Source: Clostridiisalibacter paucivorans DSM 22131
Lineage (GTDB): Bacteria > Bacillota > Clostridia > Tissierellales > Clostridiisalibacteraceae
Direction: 5' to 3'
Length of the DNA: 64,000 bases
NCBI RefSeq assembly: GCF_000620125.1
Contig: NZ_JHVL01000009.1
Location: 1 to 64,000 of the forward strand
The notes under the pieces are model-generated. The model was not told the origin of the DNA. It worked only from the letters and a program-made list of their open reading frames with translations, and searched no databases. The stretch's first letter is position 1, and each line of letters starts with the position of its first letter. Positions 1 through 8,623 of the stretch are shown one piece after another. Made by a program: the position numbers and the translations under genes.

Positions 1-59
1 CAATATCAATTCCTAAATATAACATAAAGAGCACCTCGTAGAGAAATATTTTAGATTGT

Positions 60-300
60 GAGCCCACTCTACTAATAAGCGTTACCACCTTGTTGTATAT
101 TCGGAGAGAAGCTAAAAAGCAACCAACATCCAACTCATTCGTAAACTGCTTATTAGAGAGAGGTATCAGTCTTTCAAGTACGAGTTCAAAGACTCAAGGA
201 GAGATCGATAATCCTCTCAATCTAATAATACAATTATCTCTGATTTTGAGAGATAAATAAAGAAGGTTTTATAGGTTTCCCTATTTGATAACCTAAATAT
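60..300 (+). ncRNA. candidate structured RNA leader upstream of flgK
   Basis: No gene is seen in the first 321 bases, but the stretch is full of complementary arms. 67-80 pairs with 148-160 (13 bp with one bulged A), and this arm can extend inward through GTTAC (81-85) with GTAAAC (141-146). Then follow hairpins at 168-194 (AGTCTTT/AAAGACT), 199-218 (GAGAG/CTCTC), 234-256 (TTATCTCT/AGAGATAA) and 272-295 (TAGGTT/AACCTA). ATCTCT (236-241) could alternatively pair with AGAGAT (314-319) beside the flgK start. I do not recognise a known riboswitch class (no T-box, SAM, FMN, cobalamin or c-di-GMP-I core). The structure is seen by eye only. It could be a cis leader, a free ncRNA or a decayed element, and it may begin before the window. 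Confidence 0.4.
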
Positions 301-307
301 ATTATAC

Positions 308-316
308 AAGGAGAGA
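308..316 (+). promoter_or_regulatory. ribosome binding site of flgK
   Basis: AAGGAGAG lies six bases before the ATG at 322. A near-copy (AAGGAGAGAT) lies at 196-205 inside the structured leader. The bases just before the start can pair with 236-241, so access to this site could depend on leader folding; that last point is inference. Confidence 0.6.
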
Positions 317-321
317 GATGG

Positions 322-1833
322 ATGGCGTGGATAGGTTTTACTACAGCAGTATCGGGTCTTTTGTCTAGTCAAAAGAGCCTATATACAACAAATCACAATA
401 TATCTAATATGAATACTGAAGGTTATTCTAGGCAAAAGGCAGCACAAAATGCTACAAATCCTTTGAAATTACCAGGTATAGGCATGTTGGGAACAGGAAC
501 TACTATAACAGAGATAAATAGAGTAAGGGATTCATATATAAATTCTAAATATTGGGGAGAAAATGGACCTTCAGGAGAATGGAAAGTGAAACAAGAGACA
601 TTGGGTGAAATAGAGAAGGTATTTAATGAACCCTCTGAAAGTGCCATAAGAAAAAATATGGATGAATTTTTCAATGCCTTGGAGGATTTAAGTAAAAATC
701 CTTCAGATAATGCATATAGACAGGCTGTTATGGAAAAGGCTGTTACATTGACAGAACATATAAATGAAACGGCCAATAAGCTATACAATGTACAAAAAGA
801 ATTAAATTTTGCCATATCGACCCAAGTTAAACAGGTAAATGACATGGCAGAACAGATACAGAGATTAAACAAACAAATATTTAATATGGAGATAGATGGT
901 TCAAATGCAAATGACTTAAGGGATAGAAGAGATTATATAGTAGATAAACTATCGGAGATAGTAAATGTGCAGGTTGATGAGTCAACTGATGGTAAGTATA
1001 GAGTAAGTATAGGTGGGATGTCCTTAGTAGACCATACAGAGGTAAGTAAACTAAAATATCCTCCTAATATAAAAGAAAACCCTCTAAACCCCACAGAAAA
1101 ATTAGTACAAGTACAATGGGAAACAGGAAACCAACCAGTAAACCTTAAAGGTGGAGAGATGAAGGGTTTATTGGAAATTAGAGATGGAGACGGCTTAAAT
1201 GGAGAGTATAGGGGTATTCCTTTTTATATAAATAGATTAAATGAATTTTCTCAAAAGATATTCGAAAAAATAAATGAACAACATTATCAGGGACAAGGTT
1301 TAAATGGTAAAAGCAAAAAGTTCTTTTTTACTATAAATGATAAAATGACATCAGATTTAGGAGTAACAGATCCCAATGATTCAAATTATAAAGATTGGAT
1401 AAAAGAGAATGTAAAAGCTGACAATATTTCATTATCGGGAGATATATTGGGAGATTTGGACAATATAGCGGCTGCTTCAACGGATCAAGGAGTCGAAGAT
1501 AATGGGAATATAAAGGCTATAATAGAATTGAGGGAAAATAAAACATTTTTCGATGATACAATTCCCCAAGGAACACCAGAAGATTTTGTAAAATCTATAT
1601 TATCCAATGTAGCAGTAGATGGTCAACAGGCAAAGAGGATGTATGATAATCAACGGGCTATAGTAGAAAATATAGTGATAAGAAGAGAGGCGGAATCAGG
1701 CGTGTCTCTAAATGAAGAAGTGGGAGATATGATAAGATTTCAGCAATCATATAATGCATCAGCAAGAATGATAACAACAATAGATGCCATATACGATGTG
1801 ACTATAAATAGGTTAGGATTAGTGGGAAGGTAG
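322..1833 (+). CDS. flgK: flagellar hook-associated protein 1 (FlgK)
   Basis: FlgK forms the first hook-filament junction ring between the hook and FlgL, and is exported through the flagellar type III apparatus. The 503-residue protein has the typical N-terminal helix region (GFTTAVSGLLSSQKSLYTT, then NISNMNTEGYSRQ) and the matching C-terminal helix ending NRLGLVGR, which together build the D0/D1 coiled coil; the variable middle is about residues 180-400. The start is supported by AAGGAGAG six bases upstream. It opens the flgK-flgL-yviE-fliW-csrA run, the usual Firmicutes order. FlgM and FlgN would be expected upstream, outside the window. Confidence 0.97.
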   Translation: MAWIGFTTAVSGLLSSQKSLYTTNHNISNMNTEGYSRQKAAQNATNPLKLPGIGMLGTGTTITEINRVRDSYINSKYWGENGPSGEWKVKQETLGEIEKVFNEPSESAIRKNMDEFFNALEDLSKNPSDNAYRQAVMEKAVTLTEHINETANKLYNVQKELNFAISTQVKQVNDMAEQIQRLNKQIFNMEIDGSNANDLRDRRDYIVDKLSEIVNVQVDESTDGKYRVSIGGMSLVDHTEVSKLKYPPNIKENPLNPTEKLVQVQWETGNQPVNLKGGEMKGLLEIRDGDGLNGEYRGIPFYINRLNEFSQKIFEKINEQHYQGQGLNGKSKKFFFTINDKMTSDLGVTDPNDSNYKDWIKENVKADNISLSGDILGDLDNIAAASTDQGVEDNGNIKAIIELRENKTFFDDTIPQGTPEDFVKSILSNVAVDGQQAKRMYDNQRAIVENIVIRREAESGVSLNEEVGDMIRFQQSYNASARMITTIDAIYDVTINRLGLVGR

Positions 1834-1838
1834 GATAT

Positions 1839-1910
1839 AGTTAGTAGTTAGTAGTAAAGAAACTTTGTTTCTTATCATTGTGCTACGGACTACAGGCTAC
1901 GAACTACGGA
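1839..1910. repeat. intergenic TTAGTAGT-family repeat between flgK and flgL
   Basis: Left arm AGTTAGTAGTTAGTAG, a small central hairpin (AAGAAAC/GTTTCTT around 1857-1873), then a right arm of CTACGGACTAC and CTACGAACTAC units that are complementary variants. The same arm words recur in at least nine other spacers in this window. Confidence 0.7.
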
Positions 1911-1952
1911 CCATATTTCTGAATTAATTTTTTTTGAGAAGGGAGATCTATT

Positions 1953-2894
1953 ATGCGAATAACTAATAATATGCTTGTTAGAAATATGATGAGCAATTTA
2001 AATACAAATCTTAGAAGGATGAATAGAGTCCAAAAGCAATATCAGACAGGAAAAAAGTTTCAAGTGCCTTCTGATGACCCCATAGGAGTATCCAAGAGCT
2101 TAAAACTTAGTACAGATGTATCTAAGGTGGAGCAATATAAAAGAAATCTAGACGATGCTATGTCATGGCTAGACATAACAGAGGATGCAATGAATCAAAT
2201 GGGAGAAGTAATTCAAAGGGCCAGAGAATTAACAGTAAAGGCATCAAATGGAACCAATGAAGATACAGACTTAAAAGCTATAGAGGCAGAAATTGGACAA
2301 CTTAAAGAACAGATTGTAAAGATAGCAAATACTACTTATGCAGGAAGGAATATATTTACAGGATATAAAACTGATTCTAAATTATTAGATGATGATGGTA
2401 AATACATACCCAATACTTTAAATGCTGATGAAATATCTAGATACAATATAGGGGTATCTGAAGACATACCTATAAATACTGTGGGGATAGCTATATTTGG
2501 TAATGGAGATGCTACTAGTGGTGGAAACTTTGATGCTACTAGTGTAAATAATGGCGATAAGAGTTATGCAATAGCAGTATTTGATAATCTTCAGGATGCC
2601 CTCAAAAATGGCAATACAGAAGAAATAGATGATAATATAGAGAGAATGGATACTATAATGAATAATCTACTGTCTAAGAGGGCCCAAGTTGGAGCAAAGA
2701 CCAATAGATTAGAACTTACAAAAAATAGGTTGGAAAGTGAAGAGTTGAACTTTACAGAACTGTTGTCAAATAATGAAGATGTTGATATGGCAGAAGTAAT
2801 AATAGATTTTAAGACAGCAGAGAGTGTATATAGGGCATCATTGTCAGCGGGAACAAAAATAATCCAACCATCATTAGTGGACTTTTTAAGATAA
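1953..2894 (+). CDS. flgL: flagellar hook-associated protein 3 (FlgL)
   Basis: FlgL is the second hook-filament junction protein, on which the flagellin filament is built. The 313-residue sequence begins MRITNNMLVRNMMSNLNTNL, the flagellin-like N-terminal helix, and ends with the conserved C-terminal helix (residues about 285-313, FKTAESVYRASLSAGTKIIQPSLVDFLR region). Length is normal for the family. The ATG is preceded by GAAGGGAG. It lies 119 bases after flgK, with a repeat element in the gap, so co-transcription with flgK is likely but passes through a hairpin. Confidence 0.96.
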   Translation: MRITNNMLVRNMMSNLNTNLRRMNRVQKQYQTGKKFQVPSDDPIGVSKSLKLSTDVSKVEQYKRNLDDAMSWLDITEDAMNQMGEVIQRARELTVKASNGTNEDTDLKAIEAEIGQLKEQIVKIANTTYAGRNIFTGYKTDSKLLDDDGKYIPNTLNADEISRYNIGVSEDIPINTVGIAIFGNGDATSGGNFDATSVNNGDKSYAIAVFDNLQDALKNGNTEEIDDNIERMDTIMNNLLSKRAQVGAKTNRLELTKNRLESEELNFTELLSNNEDVDMAEVIIDFKTAESVYRASLSAGTKIIQPSLVDFLR

Positions 2895-2895
2895 T

Positions 2896-2961
2896 GTTAG
2901 TCCGTAGTTTATGGCTAAAAAATAGAAATCCATAGGATTTCTACCATCAACTATGGACTAT
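2896..2961. repeat. intergenic hairpin repeat between flgL and yviE
   Basis: TAGTCCGTAGTTTATGG (from 2898) is answered by CCATCAACTATGGACTA ending near 2960. In the middle is AGAAATCC-ATA-GGATTTCT (2923-2941). This GAAATCC/GGATTTC core is shared with the elements at 3537, 4660 and 49319. The right arm contains an ATG (2953) in frame with the next gene, which is probably not the real start. Confidence 0.7.
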
Positions 2962-2979
2962 AAAAAAGGATGTGGTTAT

Positions 2980-3531
2980 ATGGGTTTTCAAATTAATACA
3001 GTTAGAGGTCAAATAGGTATTGAAACTCAAAAAGGACAGATGAATATACAACAGCCTAAAGGTGAACAATCCATAGAACAAATCCCTGCTAAAATGGAGA
3101 TAGATAGAGAAGCTCCAAAGGTAATAATAGACCAATATCAGTGCTTTGCAGAGGCAGGACTTAAAAATATAGAAGACTTGATGAAGGAACATGTACAGTT
3201 ATCGAAACAAGCAACCATGAAAGCAATAGCTAGAATAGCAGCTGATGGCAATAGGTTGGCAGAGGTACAGAATGATATGCCTAGTGCTATACCGGAATTG
3301 GCAGAAAAAAATTCATGGACAGAACAAAAGCAATTTGGATTTGACCTAATTCCCAAAAGCAGACCTAAAATAGATGTGACAGGTCATCTAAATATACATT
3401 GGAACTTAAATGGGGCTAAAATTGATTATAGACCTCAAAAACCCATAGTAGATATACAAAAAAACAAAGTAAATATATATATGAAACAATGGCCCAGTAT
3501 AGATATTAGATATGTGGATGAGAGGTTGTAG
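2980..3531 (+). CDS. YviE-like flagellar-operon protein (DUF6470)
   Basis: This 183-residue protein (MGFQINTVRGQIGIETQKG...) resembles Bacillus subtilis YviE, which lies in the same place between flgL and fliW; its molecular role is not known to me. Visible features are an N-terminal stretch of short beta-like repeats (residues 1-45), a helical middle, and a tail rich in IDI/VDI strands. I prefer the ATG at 2980 because AAAAGGA sits ten bases upstream and the sequence starts like the family. An in-frame ATG at 2953 lies inside the repeat element and would add nine unrelated residues. Position makes a flagellar role likely; function is unassigned. Confidence 0.8.
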   Translation: MGFQINTVRGQIGIETQKGQMNIQQPKGEQSIEQIPAKMEIDREAPKVIIDQYQCFAEAGLKNIEDLMKEHVQLSKQATMKAIARIAADGNRLAEVQNDMPSAIPELAEKNSWTEQKQFGFDLIPKSRPKIDVTGHLNIHWNLNGAKIDYRPQKPIVDIQKNKVNIYMKQWPSIDIRYVDERL

Positions 3532-3536
3532 AGACA

Positions 3537-3650
3537 GTTAGTAGTTGGTAGTTAATGATTTAATGATGAAATCCACAGGATTTCATCATTAAACTAAGAA
3601 CTAAGAACTAAGAACTAAGAACTAAGAACTAAGAACTACCAACTACGAAC
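3537..3650. repeat. intergenic hairpin repeat with AACTAAG tandem array
   Basis: GTTAGTAGTTGGTAGTTAATG is followed by a central hairpin, AATGATGAAATCC-ACA-GGATTTCATCATT (about 3561-3589), then about six head-to-tail AACTAAG units (3592-3634) and AACTACCAACTACGAAC, which complements the left arm. It lies between yviE and fliW. The 7-bp array looks like slippage expansion of one arm. Confidence 0.75.
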
Positions 3651-3694
3651 TTACACTTTACTATACAATGAATAAATGGAAAGAAGGTGTTAGG

Positions 3695-4147
3695 GTGGAG
3701 TTAAATACTAAATATTTTGGAAAAATAGAAATAGAAGAAGAGAGAATTATTACTTTTCCTGATGGAGTACCAGGTTTTGAAGATTCTAAGGAGTTTGTAA
3801 TAATAGAAAATCCAGAGGATGATATACCTTTCAATTGGCTCCAGTCAATAGATAATCCCAATCTAGCATTCGTAATAATAAATCCTTTCATATTTAAATC
3901 TGATTATGATTTTGAAATTCCCGATTTGGTAGTAAAAAGATTGAAAATAGTAGAACAAAAAGATATATCAGTATATACCATAGTAGTAGTTCCAGAAGAT
4001 ATAAATAAAATGACAGCAAATTTATCTGGCCCTGTGATAATAAATGTGAATAAAAGATTAGGCAAACAGATAATACTAGACGATAACAGGTATCATACAA
4101 AGCATTTAATATTGGAAGAATTAAAAAGTAAAGGGCAGGTGAAATAG
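3695..4147 (+). CDS. fliW: flagellar assembly factor FliW
   Basis: FliW binds either flagellin or CsrA. When flagellin is secreted, freed FliW sequesters CsrA and relieves repression of hag translation (known from B. subtilis). The conserved opening is [M/V][20 protein letters not shown], followed by [16 protein letters not shown] choose the GTG at 3695, preceded by GAAGGTG, because it aligns with the family start and gives 150 residues. An ATG at 3668 would add nine residues with no homologous look. csrA follows two bases after the stop, so the pair is translationally close. Confidence 0.93.
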   Translation: MELNTKYFGKIEIEEERIITFPDGVPGFEDSKEFVIIENPEDDIPFNWLQSIDNPNLAFVIINPFIFKSDYDFEIPDLVVKRLKIVEQKDISVYTIVVVPEDINKMTANLSGPVIINVNKRLGKQIILDDNRYHTKHLILEELKSKGQVK

Positions 4148-4149
4148 CC

Positions 4150-4377
4150 ATGCTTGTACTTACTAGAAAAAAGGATGAGAGCATAATAATAGGAGAAAAT
4201 ATAGAAATAGTAATTACTGAAATAGAAGAGGGAAAAGTAAAATTAGGCATAAATGCACCTAGAGATATAAATATATATAGAAAGGAAATATATGAAGATA
4301 TAAGAACAGAAAATAAAGAAGCAGCCAATAATAGAGATCTAGACATGGATGTTATAAGGAGAATTTTTAACAGGTAA
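4150..4377 (+). CDS. csrA: carbon storage regulator CsrA
   Basis: CsrA is a small dimeric RNA-binding protein that blocks translation at GGA-containing hairpins. The 75-residue protein has the canonical [20 protein letters not shown] start with Arg6, the [16 protein letters not shown] segment holding the second RNA-contacting region, and a variable basic tail. Only two bases separate it from fliW, matching the FliW-CsrA partnership. A likely target is the hag leader 4.2 kb downstream, with a GGA-loop hairpin at 8581-8594 and a GGA-bearing ribosome binding site. Confidence 0.97.
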   Translation: MLVLTRKKDESIIIGENIEIVITEIEEGKVKLGINAPRDINIYRKEIYEDIRTENKEAANNRDLDMDVIRRIFNR

Positions 4378-4382
4378 ATGCA

Positions 4383-4790
4383 GTTAGTAGTTCGTAGCTA
4401 GTAGTTAGTAGTTGATGGAATAAGCAGAGAACCCAAATCTTTATTATGATTTGGAGTGAATCGCTTAGTGGTAAAGTAAAGAGTCTAAAGAAAGTAAAAA
4501 GGAAGTTAGTAGATATTAGTTAGTAGTTAGTAGTTTATGGAATAAGCAGAGAACCCAAATCTTTATTATGATTTGGAGTGAATCGCTTAGTGGTAAAGTA
4601 AAGAGTCTAAGGAAAGTAAAAAAGAAAGTTAGTAGTTAGTAGGTAGTAGGTAGTAGTTGATGGTGGAAATCCACAGGATTTCATCATTAGACTACTAACC
4701 ACTAACCAATAACTACTAACTATTTTATATTTTCATAAAATCTAATTGATTTTACTACGAACTACAGACTACGGACTACTAACTATACTT
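4383..4790. repeat. compound repeat island after csrA, with 122-bp tandem duplication
   Basis: This spacer of more than 400 bases holds no gene that I can support. It contains several TTAGTAGT arms, a segment at 4415-4500 (starting ATGGAATAAGCAGAGAACCC) repeated at 4537-4622 with one difference in 86 bases (period 122), a GAAATCC-ACA-GGATTTC hairpin near 4666-4682, and a right side of ACTACTAAC and CTACGGACTAC words to about 4790. The long copies have no reading frame or terminal inverted repeats typical of an IS. Confidence 0.75.
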
Positions 4791-4855
4791 GTTTTACTTT
4801 CTAAATATTGGGTATATTTACTATATTGATGAATGAATCAATATGGGGTGATACT

Positions 4856-6412
4856 ATGTCAAGAAATGAAGAAAGTATATTATTTGCACCAGAAGATGAA
4901 GTCCACAGTCTTCCTAAAGACACATGGAAGATAATGATAGTAGACGATGACGAAGGGGTACATGAAATAACTAAAATGGTATTTAAAGACTTTATTTTTA
5001 ACAATAAGGGTTTGGAAATTATCAGTGCATATTCGGGTGAAGAGGCAAGGGAACTTATATCAAGATATCCTGATATAGCAGTTATCCTTTTAGATGTGGT
5101 GATGGAGGAGGATGACTCAGGTCTTAAAGTGGTGGAATATATCAGAAATGTATTAGAAAACAAATATGTGAGGGTTATACTTAGAACTGGCTATCCAGGA
5201 CAAGCCCCTGAAAAAGATGTAATATTAAAATATGATATAAATGATTACAAAGAGAAGACGGAATTGACAGCTACAAAGCTGTTTACAACTTTGATATCTG
5301 CCCTTAGGGGATATAAAGATATAATGGTTATAGAAGAAAATAGAAAGGCATTAAAGAAGATGATAGAGGCATCTCCTAAGATATTTGAATTACAGTCTAT
5401 GGGAGATTTCATATCTGCGGTTCTTTCTCAAATGATATCATTGATGGATTTAGGCAAGAATGCAATATATTGTAATACTAGGGGATTTGCCGCCACAAAA
5501 TATCAAAATTCTAATGATTTTTATGTCATGGCTGCTACAGGGGATTTTGGAGATAAAATAAATAAAAATATATTTGAGTTTTTAGATGAAGAAATTCTTT
5601 ATAGAATAAAGGAAGCTATAAACACAAAAAAGAATATATCCGAGGGAGAGAACTATATAGTATATTTTGAAAACAAAAACCAAATAGAAAACATTATTTA
5701 TGCTGAATGTAGTCAAAATCTAAAGGAATTTGACCATGAACTTATGCTTTTGTTTTGTAACAATATATCCATAGCATTTGACAATATATATCTAAATAAA
5801 GAGATAGAGGACACTCAAAAAGAGATAATATACACTTTGGGAGAGGTTACAGAGGCTCGGTCAGAAGGCATGGGTAACCATGTGAAGAGGGTATCTAAAT
5901 ATTGTGAATTATTAGCAAAAAAGTATGGATTGTCCGAAGAAGAAGTACAGATAATAAAAATGGCAGCCCCTATCCATGATATAGGAAAGGTGGCTATACC
6001 TGATAATATATTACATAAACCTGGGAAACTGACATCGGAAGAATTTGAAATTATGAAGACCCATTCAGCATTGGGATATAATATGCTTAAAAACTCCAAT
6101 AGAAGGGTGTTAAAGGCAGCTTCCATAATAGCCCACCAACATCATGAAAAATATGATGGGACAGGTTATCCACAAGGATTAAAGGGAGAAGATATCCATA
6201 TATATGGTAGGATATCTTGTATAGCAGATGTATTTGATGCATTGGGCAGTAAAAGAGTATATAAAGACCCTTGGCCATTGGAAAAGATATTAGACTATTT
6301 TAAAGAAGAAAGCGGTCATCTTTTTGACCCTAAATTGATAAAGATTTTCTTTGAAAATATAGAGGAGATTATCAGTATAAGAGATAAATTTACTGATGAG
6401 GAAAGAAAATGA
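4856..6412 (+). CDS. response regulator with DUF3369 and HD-GYP domains (c-di-GMP phosphodiesterase type)
   Basis: Residue numbers count from an upstream ATG at 4808. A receiver domain has the acidic cluster DDD (46-48), phospho-acceptor Asp96 and a Lys in DYKEK. Then comes a middle region of the DUF3369 kind (about 180-330) and a C-terminal HD-GYP domain with HDIGK (390-394) and HHEKYDGTGYP (445-455). HD-GYP enzymes normally hydrolyse c-di-GMP, and all key residues visible here are present. I prefer the start at 4856 (MSRNEESI, 518 aa) after GGGGTGA. The stop overlaps the next gene by four bases (ATGA), so regulator and kinase are coupled. Placement beside csrA and hag suggests control of motility (inference). 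Confidence 0.88.
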   Translation: MSRNEESILFAPEDEVHSLPKDTWKIMIVDDDEGVHEITKMVFKDFIFNNKGLEIISAYSGEEARELISRYPDIAVILLDVVMEEDDSGLKVVEYIRNVLENKYVRVILRTGYPGQAPEKDVILKYDINDYKEKTELTATKLFTTLISALRGYKDIMVIEENRKALKKMIEASPKIFELQSMGDFISAVLSQMISLMDLGKNAIYCNTRGFAATKYQNSNDFYVMAATGDFGDKINKNIFEFLDEEILYRIKEAINTKKNISEGENYIVYFENKNQIENIIYAECSQNLKEFDHELMLLFCNNISIAFDNIYLNKEIEDTQKEIIYTLGEVTEARSEGMGNHVKRVSKYCELLAKKYGLSEEEVQIIKMAAPIHDIGKVAIPDNILHKPGKLTSEEFEIMKTHSALGYNMLKNSNRRVLKAASIIAHQHHEKYDGTGYPQGLKGEDIHIYGRISCIADVFDALGSKRVYKDPWPLEKILDYFKEESGHLFDPKLIKIFFENIEEIISIRDKFTDEERK

Positions 6413-8427
6413 ATAGAAGGTCAAAGATAATATTGTGGCTAATTATATGTTTAAATCTCATAATTTCTCCAAAAGTATGGTCAACATCTATATCTGTTGC
6501 TGATGCAATTAAAAAGTTTGATTATAATAATGGTTATGAAAATAAAAAGATAAGGATATTGGCAATCAATTCTTATCATGAGGGATTGCAGTGGACAGAT
6601 GATATAATGGATGGAATAAAATCGGTATTAGATGGAGATGAAGAATTCCATATAGAGTATTTGGACACTAAAAGGATAAACGATGAAAAATATTATGAAA
6701 AAATATATGAACTTTTCAAATATAAATTCCAGAATTCAAATTTTGATGTGATAATAGTGTCAGATTATGATGCATTGAATTTCATGATGAGATATGGTGA
6801 CGATCTATTTGGAAATATACCTGTGGTGTTTTGTGGAGTAAATGGTACCAGGGATATACTAGATGAATTAAGGCCCAATATGACAGGGGTAGTGGAAAAC
6901 TTAGACATAATGGAAACATTGGATTTGGCATTTGATTTACACCCAAAAACAAAAAAGGTATTGGTAGTATCAGATGAAAATTCCGCAGGAAGGTTAAATA
7001 AAGAAGAAGTAAAATTAGTAGAAGAAAAATACGACTATATAGGTTTTGAAGTAACGGAGGATATGTGCATAGATAGTATTTTAGATACAGCTTCTAAAAT
7101 GAGTAAAGATGATATTATATTTATGCTTTCCTTTACTAAGGATAAAAAGGGAAATGTATATGGATTTCAAGAGGTATCCAATCTATTAGATGAGGTATCT
7201 GATACCCCTATATACGGTACATGGGATTTTTCATTAGGACATGGTATAGTAGGGGGTAAGTTGGCCAGTGGATTTTATCAGGGGAAAAATGCAGGAATAT
7301 TAGCAAGGAGGATAGTTAGTGGAGAGAGACCAGAAGATATTCCTGCAATAAATGCAAGCCCAAATAAATATATGTTTGATTATGAAGAATTAAATGAATT
7401 CAATATAGATATAGAAAAATTGCCGAAAAATTCAATAATCATTAATAGACCATATTCTTTTTATGAAGAGAATAAGATAATCATAAATATTACCATAGCA
7501 TTTATAGTTTCATTGATACTTATAATACTGTTATTACTTACTAATATAAGAGATAGGAGAATAGCACAGAGGGAAGTAGATAGTGTAAATAAGCATTTAG
7601 AAGAGTTGGTATTAGAGAGAACAAAAGAATTAGAAGATACAAATAAAGAATTAAAAACCACCCTTGAAACCTTGAAAATGACCCAAAATCAATTAATAGA
7701 ATCAGAGAAAATGGCGGCCCTGGGAAATCTAGTAGGGGGAGTAGCCCATGAAATAAATACACCTGTGGGTATAGGAGTAACTGCAATTACCCATTTAGAT
7801 ATTAGAACTAAAGAAATGCTTAAATTATTAGAGACAGGAAAGTTAAAGAAATCAGATTTAGACAAATACCTACAGGACAATAAAGGTTCCGCCAAATTAG
7901 TGTTAAATAATTTGAATAGGGCAGCAAGACTAATAAATAGTTTTAAGCAAGTAGCAGTAGACCAAAGTAATAAAGAGTATAGGAAAGTCAATATAAAAAA
8001 GTACACTAAAGATATAATACTGAGTTTAAGACCAGAGCTAAAGAAAACAAATATAAAAGTAGAATTAAATGCTCCTAAGGATTTAGAGGTAAAAATGAAC
8101 CCAGGAAATTATTCTCAAGTTATAACTAATCTAGTGATAAACAGCATAAGACATGGATATAAAAAGGGAGAATATGGTAAAATAGCCATAGATATAGAGG
8201 AGAAGGAAGATAAGATAATAATAACCCATACTGACTATGGTAAAGGTATAAGCAAAGACATAATAAAGAAAATATTTGATCCATTTTTCACCACAGCCAG
8301 AAATCAAGGAGGCACAGGGTTAGGACTAAATATAATCTATAACATAGTAGTGCAAAAGATGAAAGGAACAATAAGGTGTGAAAGTGAATTAGGAGAATAT
8401 ACAAAGTTTATAGTGGAACTTCGGTAG
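6409..8427 (+). CDS. membrane sensor histidine kinase with ABC-substrate-binding-like sensor
   Basis: The 672-residue protein has a signal sequence (residues 1-25), a periplasmic-binding-protein-like extracellular region (about 48-340, ILAINSYHEGLQWTDDIMDG, then VVFCGVNGTRDIL), one transmembrane helix (about 352-377), a coiled coil (385-430), a HisKA-like dimerisation helix with His447 in GGVAHEINTPVG, and an ATPase domain with NSIRHG, DYGKGI and GGTGLGLN motifs. It presumably phosphorylates the HD-GYP regulator encoded immediately upstream (4-base overlap). The ligand is unknown; the sensor type is the one found in ABC_sub_bind-like solute-binding proteins. Confidence 0.87.
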   Translation: MNRRSKIILWLIICLNLIISPKVWSTSISVADAIKKFDYNNGYENKKIRILAINSYHEGLQWTDDIMDGIKSVLDGDEEFHIEYLDTKRINDEKYYEKIYELFKYKFQNSNFDVIIVSDYDALNFMMRYGDDLFGNIPVVFCGVNGTRDILDELRPNMTGVVENLDIMETLDLAFDLHPKTKKVLVVSDENSAGRLNKEEVKLVEEKYDYIGFEVTEDMCIDSILDTASKMSKDDIIFMLSFTKDKKGNVYGFQEVSNLLDEVSDTPIYGTWDFSLGHGIVGGKLASGFYQGKNAGILARRIVSGERPEDIPAINASPNKYMFDYEELNEFNIDIEKLPKNSIIINRPYSFYEENKIIINITIAFIVSLILIILLLLTNIRDRRIAQREVDSVNKHLEELVLERTKELEDTNKELKTTLETLKMTQNQLIESEKMAALGNLVGGVAHEINTPVGIGVTAITHLDIRTKEMLKLLETGKLKKSDLDKYLQDNKGSAKLVLNNLNRAARLINSFKQVAVDQSNKEYRKVNIKKYTKDIILSLRPELKKTNIKVELNAPKDLEVKMNPGNYSQVITNLVINSIRHGYKKGEYGKIAIDIEEKEDKIIITHTDYGKGISKDIIKKIFDPFFTTARNQGGTGLGLNIIYNIVVQKMKGTIRCESELGEYTKFIVELR

Positions 8428-8499
8428 TCCGTAGTTTGGTAAGTAGCTAATACCTACTAACTTATTACAGATTTTAAATAAAAATTTTGCAAAAAACAT

Positions 8500-8526
8500 T
8501 AAAGTCTAGTCGCATCTTGCCGATAT
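8500..8526 (+). promoter_or_regulatory. sigma-D (sigma-28) promoter of flagellin
   Basis: TAAA (8500-8503), a 15-base spacer, then GCCGATAT (8519-8526) matches the motility sigma factor consensus fully. It lies about 100 bases before the flagellin start, so transcripts carry a leader of roughly 90 bases. Confidence 0.93.
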
Positions 8527-8550
8527 ATATATTGAGAAGCAAAAGAAAAT

Positions 8551-8616
8551 AAACTCTGGCCAGAGTTTAAAAAATTTAAACGGCATGGATGCCGAAAAAA
8601 CAAAAATCAAGGAGGA
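8551..8616 (+). promoter_or_regulatory. hag leader: palindrome and CsrA-type hairpin plus SD site
   Basis: The leader contains the perfect palindrome AAACTCTGGCCAGAGTTT (8551-8568), then the hairpin CGGCA-TGGA-TGCCG (8581-8594) with GGA in the loop, then the Shine-Dalgarno AAGGAGGA (8609-8616). A GGA-loop hairpin plus a GGA-containing SD is the two-site arrangement by which CsrA represses hag in B. subtilis. fliW and csrA lie upstream. Binding itself is inferred. Confidence 0.7.
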
Positions 8617-8623
8617 ATAAATT

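Noticed and set aside
423-872. Long reverse-strand open frames such as this one inside flgK
   Set aside because: They are shadows of conserved genes on the other strand, have no ribosome sites and encode low-complexity sequence.
2953-2979. Upstream ATG as start of the yviE-like gene
   Set aside because: It lies in the repeat arm without a ribosome site; the ATG at 2980 has AAAAGGA and fits the family.
3592-3636. AACTAAG tandem array as a CRISPR or microsatellite locus
   Set aside because: Units are 7 bases with no spacers, and the array is one arm of an intergenic hairpin repeat.
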